Assembly (NCBI GenBank): GCA_030142905.1
Contig: JASJOG010000028.1
Coordinates: 2,108,001 to 2,172,000 of the forward strand
DNA: 64,000 bases
DNA from: Heliopora coerulea
Lineage: Eukaryota; Cnidaria; Anthozoa; Scleralcyonacea; Helioporidae
Reading direction: 5' to 3'
Shown one piece after another: positions 1 to 10,204 of the stretch (position 1 is the stretch's first letter; each line of letters opens with the position of its first letter). The translations under genes were made by a program, and so were the position numbers. Under the pieces are notes generated by a model that saw only the letters and a list, made by a program, of their open reading frames with translations, made no database searches and was not told the DNA's origin.

Positions 1-366
1 AGGGGCTTAGCCCCCCAAAATATTTACTAGAAAAATATAAAATTACAAAATAGACAATATAACAGACATTGTGATTCATTGAAGACTTGACTAAGCAAAA
101 AGTGTATTTAATTTGATTCTTTTTACGTATCTTTACCTTTAAATCTTAAGCATTGATAAAAAGTTCATGAGTTAAGATGGTTAAGATTGTCTCACATCTC
201 GAAATTTCCGACCGCCATCTTGCATAAGTTGCATTCGTTTATTTGGAGTGAATACTTCATGTAAAACTGAAACTCAGAGATCTAAGGACAACAATAAATT
301 TCGTTACCGATCTAAAGCAAGCCATAATCCTTCTAAACAAATCCATGATCATAAGCAGCTTATAAT
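1..366. other. AT-rich flank, no gene recognised
   Basis: I see no convincing coding sequence here. The first bases (a short G/C run followed by A/T-rich DNA) resemble the GC-rich ends of hAT-type transposons, and a similar string occurs near 2115-2145, but no terminal repeat or target duplication can be paired. The reverse transcriptase of the next element becomes readable at about 367. Confidence 0.3.
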
Positions 367-1762
367 CAGTTGCATAAATTTCTATCTGATAATAACCTTT
401 TGTCAACCAAGCAGTGTGGCTTTAGACAGAAGCTCTCAACTGGAACAGCGATTCTACATTTTACTGATCATGTTTTAAAAAATATGGACTCCGGTCAACT
501 AACAGCGGCAGTATCTTTAGATCTGCCAAGGCTTTCGACACGGTAAATCATGAACTTTTAGTGAAAAAATTGTCATCATTCGGCTTAGCTAAGGAGTCAA
601 TCATATGGTTCCCATCGTACCTCTCAAATCGTCAGCAAATTGTAGTAATGGAGAATAAGCACTCAAAACTTCAATCAATATCTATCGGAGTACCTCAGAG
701 GAGTATTCTCGGACCGCTGCTGTTCTTAATATTTATAAATGATCTCCCTCGATGCCTCCAGTCATGCGAAGCTACTCTTTATGCTGACGACACGGTCATT
801 TATTATTCATCTACGTCAATTACTGATATGGAGGATAAGATCAATCAGGACCTATTTAACGTGGCTGCTTGGCTTGACAATAACTTTCTAACACTTAATT
901 TAGATAAGTCGGAATTTATTATTATTGGAAGTCCTCATAAACTAAAGTCATATGGCAATGTAAAAATTACAATTAATAATTGTGCAGTTAAACTTACCAC
1001 TTCACTCAAATATCTTGGTGTAAAAATTAATCGTCATCAAACGTGGTGCGATCACATCAATGAAATTATCAGTAAGTGTAACCAACGTATCGGAATCCTG
1101 AGACGCGTACACGATCTTCTTCCACTTAGCACTCGGACACGTTATATGAATCACTGGTCTTACCATTGTTAGACTATGCTGATATCATATGGGGGGATAA
1201 AGATAATATGTCATTGATGAGTGATCTGCAAATTCTACAAAACAAAGCGGCTAAAGCAATTCTTGGCTGGCCTGTTTACACATCTGCAAGTAGCGCATTG
1301 AACACATTACAATGGAAACCACTGTCTTTGAGAAGAAAGTACCATCGTGCTCTCTTCACTTATAAATGCATCAATGATCTCATAAACTTTGATCTAAATT
1401 TAACATCAAACGAATCTGTTCACACTTACAACACACGGAGAAAAAGTGACTTTCGTCTGCCAATTGTTAAAACGAAATGGGGGCAGCAAAGATTCATATA
1501 CTAAGCAATCAAGGAATGGAACGATTTATATTTAGAAATAAAAACTCAGACAATGTCTCTAGTTTTAAAAGGAATTTTTTTAATTTAAATATAATATAAC
1601 TTTTATTCCTTTGTAATATCTTTTTTTTCTTTTAATTTGGTAATTCACTTTTACTTTTATTTGTATGAAAATATACTGTAATCTATGTAATTTGTTTTTT
1701 TAATTTATACAGAGCCTCATTGAAAACCACCTATCGGTGAATGAGTACCCTGTTTAAAATAT
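367..1762 (+). pseudogene. 5'-truncated LINE (CR1/L2-like) reverse transcriptase
   Basis: This is the 3' part of a non-LTR retrotransposon ORF2. It begins in the RT fingers (an NNLLS...CGFRQ-type stretch from 367), changes frame near 525 inside the block that normally reads D-x-x-KAFDTV, and continues with GVPQ (the next residue is R instead of G), LGPLLFLIFINDLP and the catalytic YADD at about 780-791. A second frame change near 1150-1170 leads into the thumb and C-terminal region (1166-1504). The 3' end (about 1713-1762) has the short stem-like tail and A/T repeat typical of L2/CR1 elements. No endonuclease domain is left. It is a dead 5'-truncated copy, of a different family from the LINE at 2.1-6.7 kb. 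Confidence 0.85.
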
Positions 1763-1805
1763 TAAATTCAAATTTAACAATTTTAATAAAAGTAAATAGT
1801 GATCA

Positions 1806-1943
1806 ATGGAGCAGTCAAAACTGTTTAAGTTCTTTTCACCTCTTCCACGGAAGCGGCAAAAGGGTGAAGAAAACCAAAATTCTGAATACAGGCAAAACGA
1901 AGTATTAACTGTAGAAAGTGAAAGTGGTCTTACATTTGAATAA
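1806..1943 (+). pseudogene. Possible hAT/ZMYM-type transposase N-terminus
   Basis: A 45-codon ORF starts MEQSKLFKFFSPLPRKRQK and stops soon after. A short leader with a K-x-x-KFF-type patch and basic residues is typical of the N-terminus of hAT transposases that carry a TTF/ZMYM zinc finger, but no zinc finger follows. The surrounding 1763-2128 holds nothing else I recognise. This is resemblance only and could be chance. Confidence 0.25.
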
Positions 1944-2170
1944 ATGTTTTCATTTGGCTTATGCTAATATATCTTGTTAATGATTTCTGAATCCAAAGAA
2001 AAATCCATTTAGACTTTATGTATACGAAACAACCGGGCACTACTTTTATGTTCGGATGCGCATGAAGAAATGTTTCATAGCTAATATCCCAAACTCAATT
2101 AAAATTTTTCTTTGGCTTAGCTGAAAATTTGTCCCCCCAAAATAAATGTTGTTCCGCCGCTCCTGCTAAG

Positions 2171-3558
2171 ATGGACGGTTGTGAAAGCGAGACATCCGTA
2201 ATCCCGTCACCGAGCAGTTCGAATAGGCGAGGAAACGAATGTATTTCTCTGTTATCGTTTTTGGCAGCGGAGATAATACAAAATAAGGCCAAATTTAAGT
2301 GGTTGGGAGATTTGGAACCCCTGAAAACGTTCGTCGACGAAGAACTTTCTTATGTGGAACCTGGTCATTCGTCACAACCAATGGTGGATTTGATGTCTTT
2401 AAGAGCAGTACTGCCACCTTGTGTTTTTATCGAGGAACTAAAACAATAACTGTTCAGGGTGCTAAGCAAGATTTAATTCGGAAGAACTTGCTCAAAATTG
2501 TCGAGAGTCAAAATAAAAGCGACCACGTGGTTAACGAAAATGGCGACCGAATTAATCATCAAGAAGAACCCGAAGCCCATGAAGAAGACAGTAATGAGCG
2601 TATGTCTTGCGTCGATACCGACTTCCCTTCCCAGGATATGGAGTGCTCAGGTTGCTGCAAAAATTCGAAAGACATTTCCGATCTGTGGAACAAAATCGAG
2701 GATTTGGAGTCTCGAATACTACCGGAGTCTGAGAATAAATCAAAACACTGTAAATCCTGTGAAAGTCTAAGGTCTAAAGTTAAAGCGCTAGAAAGAGGAA
2801 CGTGACAGTTTACTGACCGCGATCAAACTGCTTCAGCAAGACGGCCAGACTACGGGCAACAAAGATCAACAGTCAACAAACAGTCCGACGAGGAAAGTAA
2901 CAACTGGACCGACGTTGAACGAAAGAAAAAACCTCAAACACGAAAAAAGGCACCTTCCACCTCAAAGCAGCATGATGATGGCCATCCAACACACCGTACG
3001 AGAAGACAAAGTGTGAATAATAATAATGATTCTCCTCAGCATAGAAATCATCAACAAATGCCTGGTAAACCACATGTAGCTGTGATTGGCGACTGTATGA
3101 CAAAGAACATTAAAAGCAGAAAATTATCAAAGTCAAAGAGAGTAACTTGCCATTCGTTTCCCGGTGCTACCGTCGATGGCTTTGAAGATTATACCAAACC
3201 AGTTACTCGACGTGAACCAAACCATATTGTTATTCGTTGTGGAACGAACAATTTAAAACGTGACAATCCGAAACAAATTAAAGAGAAGATTTCAACGGTT
3301 GTAAAGGATATAAAGAAAGAACTTCCAACAGTTCAAGTAGCAGTGTCTTCAATTATTAAAAGGAAGGATGACAAGTTATTGAACAGCAAATTCGAACAGG
3401 TGAATAATCTAGTAAAAGATTATTGTATGAACAATAACTTTAGCTTTATTGATAACTCAAATGTTTCTGAAGACTGCTTGAACATTGGTGGATTGCATTT
3501 AAATCCACATGGTATCCACAAACTTGCTGCTAATTTTAGATCTCATATTAATTTCTGA
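2171..3558 (+). pseudogene. LINE ORF1 with SGNH esterase domain (frame-disrupted)
   Basis: The start is taken at ATG 2171 (MDGCESETS). After a frame change at about 2300-2330, the peptide contains TWSFVTTNGGF and the TKTITVQGAKQ block seen in cnidarian CR1-like ORF1 proteins. An acidic linker and a heptad-like stretch follow (about 2640-2800), then further frame changes at 2806-3010, then an SGNH-type hydrolase domain (3073-3558). In that domain the GDS block reads GDCMTK, so the nucleophile Ser is a Cys codon at 3094-3096; the GTNNL block and the distal GGLHLNPHG block are present. In CR1 elements this domain is thought to help ORF1 protein function with RNA or membranes. The copy cannot make a full protein. 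Confidence 0.8.
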
Positions 3559-3594
3559 GACTTAGTTGTCAATGCAGATAAACCCACTGAAACA

Positions 3595-6489
3595 TTGAAT
3601 TTAAATGCATATTCTCAAAATAATGATGGCATATCTCCATCAACCAGTCTTTCGAATGCCCATGGATTCAAAATGGGCTGCTTGAACATAAATAGCCTTA
3701 CCAAACATATTGATGAGGTTAGGATAATAATGAATGGTGGTATTTTCGATATTTTAGCTTTAAATGAAACCATATTGGATCAATTTGATGAAGATTCACA
3801 AATAGGCATTCCAGGGTATTTATATGTTCGACAATATTGAAACAAATCTGGTGGCAGTGTTTGCATTTATGTCAGAGATACAATCAATTTTACAAGAAAG
3901 CAAAAATTTTGAATCTTCTGACTTGGAAATGATTTCAATTGAGATTGCCAAACCTAACTCTAGCCCATTTCCTTTCACTACATGGTATTGACCCCCTAAA
4001 TCACCAATTGAGAACTTCAACAAATTTGAGAAATTTCTAAAAAAAGTAGATTCTTGTTATATAGAATACTATATTTTAGGTGATCTTAACTGTGATCTCC
4101 TAACATCTCGTGTTGATCACCATACTTTAAAACTAAAAAACTTATTGGATACCTTTCAACTGTTTCAACTAACTAAACAACCAACCAGAGTTACCCAAAA
4201 CTCTGAAACATTAATTGACCTCATTATCACCAATAGTAAAGGCAACACTACTGACTATGGTTCACTTTTAACATCACTGAGTGATCATAATGTAATTTAT
4301 ACTATCAGAAAGATTGGCATACCAAGAGGCTTGCCAAAATATATTAAATTTAGAAGTTTTAATAACTTCAAACAAGAAGACTTTCTAAAGGATATTAGAA
4401 ATACCTTCAGAGAAACAAATACCAATGAAAGTGATGTTAATCTAGCCTGGACAGCATGGAAATCTAAAATGCTAACAATTCTAGATAAACATGCCCCAAG
4501 CAGAACAAGAAAGGTTCGTAATAGACCATCTCCTTGGGTCACAAAGGAAATCAAACAAGAAATGTATGCCAGAGATTTGCTGAAGAAAAAAGCAATCAAA
4601 TCTAATGCCTCTTTTGATTGGCTGTGTTTCAAGAAAAAAAGGAACACAGTCAATAATTTGATTCAAAAGGCAAAGAAAAACTACTATAAAGATGAAGTAA
4701 ACAAGAACATTGGTAATCCCAAGGGTACATGGAAAGTACTAAATGATATCATGTGTAAAAGTCAAAAAGCACTGAAATCACTCAATTGAATCCAACATCC
4801 TCAGATCCTATCACAGGAACGGAGCAAATTGCCAACTCACTTAAAATGCACTTTACTCAAATTGGTCCAAAGCTTTCATTGAAAATACCATCACTACCTA
4901 ACACCAATTTTAAAGACTACATCAGAAAGGCAGACTCTGCCTTTTGTTTTAACAAAATCTTACCAGGTCAAGTGTTAAAGTTACTAAAAGGGTGCAACAT
5001 TAAAAAGGCTGTTGGAATTGATAATATTTCAAATAAAATACTCAAAATTGCAGCCCCATTTATATATGAATCCCTAACAAAATTTTTTAATTTATCCATT
5101 GAATCAAACACTTTTCCAGATGACTGGTAATTAGCTAAAGTTACACCAATCTACAAAAATGGTGACCATGAAAATCCTAACAACTATAGACCTATTTCAG
5201 TTATCTCTGCAGTAGGTTGCATATTTGAGAAACTCGTCTATGACCAGTTGGAATATTATATTACTAAAACCAACTTGATTAACCCCAGGCAGTCAAGATT
5301 CAGATCATTGTACTCTACTACAACTGCAATGTGAGACCTGACTAATGAATGGTGCTTTAATATAGACAGAAAGCTATTGAATGGAGCATTATTTCTTGAT
5401 TTAAAGAAGGCCTTTGATATTGTCAACTACGACATTCTCTTATGTAAACTGCAGTACATTGGCCTCGATAAGCATGCAATTAGCTGGTTTAAATCTTATC
5501 TAAGAAATTGTAAGCAGATGTGCTCAGTCAATGGTGTTCTGTCTGAAGCAGAATCACTTTCATGTGGAGTTCCACAAGGAACTATACTAGAACCACTTCT
5601 TTTCCTAATCTATGTCAATGACCTACCACAATGCGTAAAATACGGCACTACAAGAATGTATGCTGATGATACAAACCTAACAGTTTCTGGCACTGAAATT
5701 AAAGAAATTCAAAAAATGCTACAATATGACATTCATTGCATTGCACAATGGCTAAATGCTAATATACTTAGTCTCAATGTTATTAAATCAGAATATATGT
5801 TAATTGGGTCTTGGCAGAGATTATCTACTCATAATGAAACTTTTAATTTATCAGTCAATGATATCCAGTTAAAACATGTGACAGAGGCCAAATGCCTTGG
5901 CCTGCTTGTTGATGAAAACCTAAACAGGAAAAGTCACATAAACAACATTATAAAGACGGTTAACAAAGGAGTGCATACAATGAAAAAAGCTAAACCTTTT
6001 TTAACACAAGAACTCTTAGTGAATATTTATCATGCTATTGTTGAGCTCTACTTTCTCTACTGTAGCTCTGTATGGGACAGCATTGATGAAACTCAAACTC
6101 AGAGACTGCAAAAACTACAAAATCGTGCAGCTCAAATTATAACTGGTGCATCCTACACAACACATACCTGTAATATTTTCAACCAACTAAATTGGTCAAC
6201 ACTTGCTGACCAAAGAAAATAGCACAAAGCTTTGTTGATGCACAAAATTATTTATGGCAAAGCCCTATCCTATTTAACTGAAATGTTTGAAAAGCATCTG
6301 GATACATCCTTGTATAATTTACAATCTGGAACTGCAAATAACCTTCAAATACCTAAAATAAGAACTGAACAACACAAAAAAAGTTTTGCTATAAGTGGTG
6401 CTTTTCTTTGGAACTCATTACCAAACACCTTAAAAGAAGAAAAATCCCAGGGAAAATTTGTTGTGAAACTGAAAGATTTTCTGCATTGA
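3595..6489 (+). pseudogene. LINE ORF2: endonuclease plus reverse transcriptase (several stops)
   Basis: The N-terminal APE-like endonuclease shows CLNINSL, LALNETILD (catalytic Glu region), ILGDLN near 4075 and SDH near 4280. In-frame stops fall at 3838, about 3919, 3988 and 4786, and one frame of the linker ends at 4789. The RT runs from about 4990 (GIDNIS) through TPIYKNGD, NYRPIS, KAFDIV and GVPQG to the catalytic YADD at about 5660, then a thumb and C-terminal region to 6489. Further stops occur at 5128, 5332 and 6220. Most stops are single-base changes of conserved codons (for example at the W-KTAKV-type motif and at the M-x-DLTNEW motif), so this is a recently dead copy. Confidence 0.88.
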
Positions 6490-6833
6490 CAACTAAATTT
6501 CCTCTATTAATACCTAAACAATGTACATAGATACTTAAACAAAAAATAACAACAAAAAACATGTATATTATTGTAAATATTGTTAAGTTACCCTAGTCAC
6601 GGCTTCTAGGTAGACCAGATTTGAAATTTTTGCAATTTTACAATCTGATAGAATTACCGTGAATAAATAAAAAAACAGTCAATCCATCCATCCATCCATC
6701 ATATGTATATAATAAGCGTATCATTTACAATCTGGCATGGCTTAGATGCACTCTGGCATGGCTTAGATGTACCACAAGTGTGGGACATTTGAGTTGCCTA
6801 TATAATATAGGCTTCTCCATCCTGCTCGTCAGC

Positions 6834-6879
6834 ACTACACTGATGAGGCCTAGTAGGCCGAAACGGTTCCGTCTGTAGT
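6834..6879 (+). ncRNA. Hammerhead ribozyme, type I, canonical core
   Basis: All parts of a type I hammerhead are readable. Stem I is ACTACA (6834-6839) paired with TGTAGT (6874-6879). The core is CTGATGA (6840-6846). Stem II is GGCC (6847-6850) paired with GGCC (6856-6859) around TAGTA. Then GAAA (6860-6863), and stem III ACGG (6863-6866) paired with CCGT (6869-6872) with a two-base loop. The predicted cleavage is after C6873. Short stem III hairpins of this kind are known from hammerheads in Penelope-like elements and in metazoan non-autonomous retrotransposons. It lies between the LINE tail and a TA microsatellite, on the strand opposite to the PLE at 6.94-7.47 kb, so it belongs to a separate short element. 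A 17-base direct repeat (about 6731 and 6753) lies upstream. Confidence 0.88.
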
Positions 6880-6880
6880 T

Positions 6881-6881
6881 A

Positions 6882-6929
<48 letters not shown>
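6881..6929. repeat. (TA)n microsatellite
   Basis: A run of alternating T and A, about 45 bases, between the hammerhead-bearing fragment and the 3' end of a minus-strand PLE. Confidence 0.95.
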
Positions 6930-6932
<3 letters not shown>

Positions 6933-6934
6933 CT

Positions 6935-7475
6935 TCTTGAGTTTAATGACCTTTTTAAAAAACATATATAATATTTCGGGATACAGCCCCTTCCTCAGAT
7001 TAACCTACTACCAACAACGGGAGTCTTTTTATATGTTTGCAAAAGTCATTTGCATGTTACCAGTCTCTCACATTAAGCCCCGAAGGGACAAAGCTATTAA
7101 TTTTTTCTACCCAAAAGCTTTCCCTTTTCGTAGGGGCTCTCTTGTCCGTGACATCTATTATTTGAACTTCCAAATCCTCCAATCCCAAATGACCTTCTTC
7201 AAAAAACTGTGCATATAAATGTTCTCCACAAATACCTCTCTGTCCCTTACCATATCGTTTCATCGAGCTCTTATGATTGTTAAATCTTTTCCTAAATTCC
7301 GTTATCGTAGTTCCCACATATTGTTTGGCACACCTCTTGCATTTAATCAAATAAACCACCCCACTTGAATCACAATCAAAGGAATGGTAGTCTCCTACAT
7401 CTAGGGAAAGAGATTTTCCACAATAGAATTTCCTTCCTATCGTTGTTAATTCGAAGATTGCCATATTAAATACCG
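6935..7475 (-). mobile_element. Penelope-like element fragment with GIY-YIG endonuclease
   Basis: The minus-strand ORF 7464-7057 (about 130 aa) is the C-terminal GIY-YIG endonuclease of a PLE. It has VVYLIKC (GIY position), KQYVG (YIG position), FRKRFNNH (catalytic Arg region), ESFW (catalytic Glu) and the family end motif SFVPSGLN. The upstream RT is missing, so the element is 5'-truncated near 7475. Its 3' untranslated end (minus, about 7050-6935) holds a hammerhead-like string: a CUGAGGA core, a GGG/CCC stem and GAAA. The same family, with the same end motif, recurs at 54, 61-62.6 and 63.7-64 kb. Confidence 0.85.
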
Positions 7476-8164
7476 TAGTCCCGCCAAGATCAAATATTCA
7501 AAAATCTTTTTGTCACGTGGTTACATTCCTCTCTGTTAGGCTTGCTATTGGTGCGTCGTTTTTTAATGCGTGACGAGCAGTCTTCTGATTTTGGCAGTAT
7601 TGTGTCAAATTGAAGTTTTCAAAAAACCTCACCTGCTCAGCAACGAAAGACTTGGCAAGGAAGCCAATTTATATGAAGAATATTCGGGCTACGTTGAACG
7701 AAAGTTAGGTCAAACCTAACCAAATAACAACCTTCTACTAACGTTGTGTTTACATTGTGTGCTAGCTGGGTTACATTTTCCGTGATGAATTCAACATAAA
7801 CTGTATTTATCGACGAAAACTGTCGTAAAAAGTCTTATTTGGTGGCTTCTTTATCTCTCAGGGGATGGGTGGTGGTCTAGTAGTCCGCAAAGTCGTCTAT
7901 ACTGCTATAAATTTTAAAATTTTTTTTTCGATTTTTCATTTTCGCATTTTGGTTATGAGTCAGATTTAATGTTCAGGTCAGGCCATGTGCCACAAAATAA
8001 AGAGGTAAGAAGATGGAGTATTGTTGCCTTTTTGCAACAAATTATTGTTTACATTGAAGAGAAGTCTTAGGCTCCATTATTCGCACTAGCAACCGTGAAA
8101 AGGATGAACCAAAGTTTACATTTTTAACTTAAAACAGCAATTTTGTCGTGCTAACAAATTTAAA
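7476..8164. other. No gene seen
   Basis: AT-rich sequence with no coding sequence or structured repeat that I recognise. Confidence 0.4.
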
Positions 8165-8718
8165 CACGGTTTTCAAATACGTTGATACCATGGTGATTGG
8201 TAATTCACGATATAGTAAGAGAAAATGAAAATGAAATATGCGCACTGAAGAGGTATATACAGTTACCAAAGACTGTTGGACTGTTTAGTTTTTAAAAGAA
8301 CTGTGTGAAACTGAACGAAAGGTAAAATACTACGTAAAGGGTAGGCCTAAAGAATTAAGAAAGAACACGATGCATTTCGGCAGACCACTTATCAAGTGGT
8401 CTTGGTCCGCATACCTTTGGGTCGATGTCATCAGTTTTTTAGACTATATAAGCAGGTGATTTGTTTCTTTACTTAGCAGACGTATAGCACTTGATAAGTG
8501 GTCTGCCGAGATGCATCGTGCTCTTTCTTAATTCTTTAGGCCTACTCTTTACGTAGTATTTTACCTCTCTTTACGTTTCATACAGTTCTTTTAAGAACTA
8601 AACGGCCCAACTGTCTTTGGTAACTGTGTATACCTCTTTAGTGCGTATATTTCATTTTCATTTTCTCTTACTTTATCGTAAATTACCAATGGTATCAACG
8701 TATTTCAAAACGATTTTT
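8165..8718. repeat. ~550-bp inverted-repeat (MITE or foldback-like) element
   Basis: The left arm (8165 to about 8400) and right arm (about 8480-8718) are long imperfect reverse complements: for example ATACGTTGATACCATGGT near 8180 against ACCAATGGTATCAACGTAT near 8684, and the segment with GTAGGCCTAAAGAATTAAG near 8340 against CTTAATTCTTTAGGCCTAC near 8526. The spacer of about 80 bp includes a TATATAAG string. No ORF is present. It looks like a non-autonomous palindromic transposon; I could not pair target duplications with confidence. Confidence 0.75.
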
Positions 8719-9884
8719 AACATATTAAGTTTTAATTAATGCTTTCACAAGATGTCATTTACTATTTAGGTTACCAAGCATAACTTTGAGGATTTAGTCG
8801 TTACATTTTTACTATTCTAAAAGGCAACCAGTATTTGAACATCTCTTTGACTGTCTAATTTTTCCATGTGAACTAAATACGTCACTAACATTTCCTCGTT
8901 GTTTTGATTTAGGTAAGTATTGTATGCAGGTGAATACGACATCAGAGTACATAGGTAAAGGTGTACCTCAACCAAAATCAATAAGTCCTACTCCTGTTAT
9001 GTCAACAACAACCTCCTTGTTACCATCGGCGAACTCAAGCATAGTTTCACTAACACAGGCCAGTTGAGATGCCATTAATGACCAAATGCACCAACCGGCG
9101 TAAAAGAACTATGAGTTTAGCACGCAACATTTCAGGTAGAACAGGTGATGAATGTAATAAATATCTTTCATATTGGTCAACCGAATCACTGCAGTAGTTC
9201 TCTCCTTGATGAACAAAATTGCCTGGTGTTAGCCAAAGTAAAATAATAGAAGTCTTTATCCCGCTGGGAAAGAGTTAAAACTTTAGACTCTTTCCCGGCT
9301 ATATAAGGTCTCTGACATTTTATTCTGGCTAACTTCAGACGATTTTACTCGAAAAGGGGAGAACTCGAGCAGTGAAAAAGTTAATGGGCCGATCTCTTCT
9401 TTTGATTTCTTTGATCACTAAGAATAAATAGACAGCTATAAAAGCTGAGAAATATCTGTAAAAAGAAGGCGTGTTTTGTCATACCACTTTAGTGGTCATG
9501 CGACTAGTTTCTCGTGTGTAAGATTGTAACTCTGTTCCAAAGTTTCTTCTTTGTTTTTGTTTGGTTTTCCTCGTAAGCAATATTGACCACCAAAGGCAAA
9601 GCGTTCCTAAGCATGTAATTACCGAGCATTTTCTCTTGCGCAGACAGACTGGAAACAACCTTCCAACAGAAGGCTAGACTGCAGTTTAGCGGCCGAAAAT
9701 TGGAGAGAAACTGAACATCACCATTTTCAGTAAATTGGGCGACAAATTTTTCTTCTCCAGGACATTTCCCGTCTGTTCGTAAACCTCGAGGTCAAACAAA
9801 TGAAGTTTAGGGAAAGATGTATTTTAGCGCTACTCCAAGTGAAAAAACCCATACCGGAGAAGTAGAGTTTTTCTTTTCTTGAGC
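8719..9884. other. No gene seen
   Basis: Non-coding, with short diffuse repeats. A GACTCTTTCCCGG palindrome-like pair and a TATATAAGG string occur near 9265-9305. The segment about 9750-9810 resembles 18480-18540, so part of it is a diverged interspersed repeat. No ORF with recognisable homology. Confidence 0.35.
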
Positions 9885-9955
9885 TCACCTGGGATTCGAA
9901 TCTGCGACCTTCAGTTCACTAATCCGACGCTCTGCCAACTAAGCTACCAGGCCAA
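9885..9955 (-). repeat. tRNA-derived SINE head or tRNA pseudogene
   Basis: Read on the minus strand, there is an A-box-like TAGCTTAGTTGG (plus 9935-9946) and a B-box-like GATTCGAATC, about 40 bases apart, with a loop that would place an AGU (Thr-like) anticodon. The T-stem closing pair and the acceptor stem do not pair properly, so I do not call a functional tRNA. Internal pol III promoter boxes of this type usually mark SINEs. Confidence 0.5.
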
Positions 9956-10204
9956 GTCGGGAGCAGGCCGTAGGGTGGTAGTATTTCTATTTGATATTTT
10001 GAAACCAACTGGTTTCCTCCATATCAACACAGACTGTACGCCTGTTATGCTTCTAAAGTTAAGTAATTATAAAAGTAGACGCGATTGAAACACCAGGCGG
10101 GAATCGTAGCCTTGTCATGAATATTATTGCCCCGCATATTATTCTTAGTAGCGGCATTGTCGAACTAACAAAACAAAACGAAGCAGTTGATAATCCAAAT
10201 CATT

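Larger units (their letters stand above)
2129..6701 (+). mobile_element. Near full-length but inactive CR1/L2-type LINE
   Basis: A single non-LTR retrotransposon with ORF1 (esterase type), ORF2 (APE-type endonuclease plus RT), a 3' untranslated region (6490-6679) and a short ATCC tandem tail (about 6680-6701). Both ORFs contain several stops and frame changes. The copy at 40.65-43.2 kb belongs to the same family, since the endonuclease and RT peptides align throughout, so the family has been active more than once in this locus. CR1/L2-type elements typically end in such short tandem tails. Confidence 0.88.

Noticed and set aside
9885..9955. Functional tRNA-Thr gene
   Set aside because: A- and B-box-like strings are present but the acceptor and T stems do not pair; a SINE head or pseudogene fits better.
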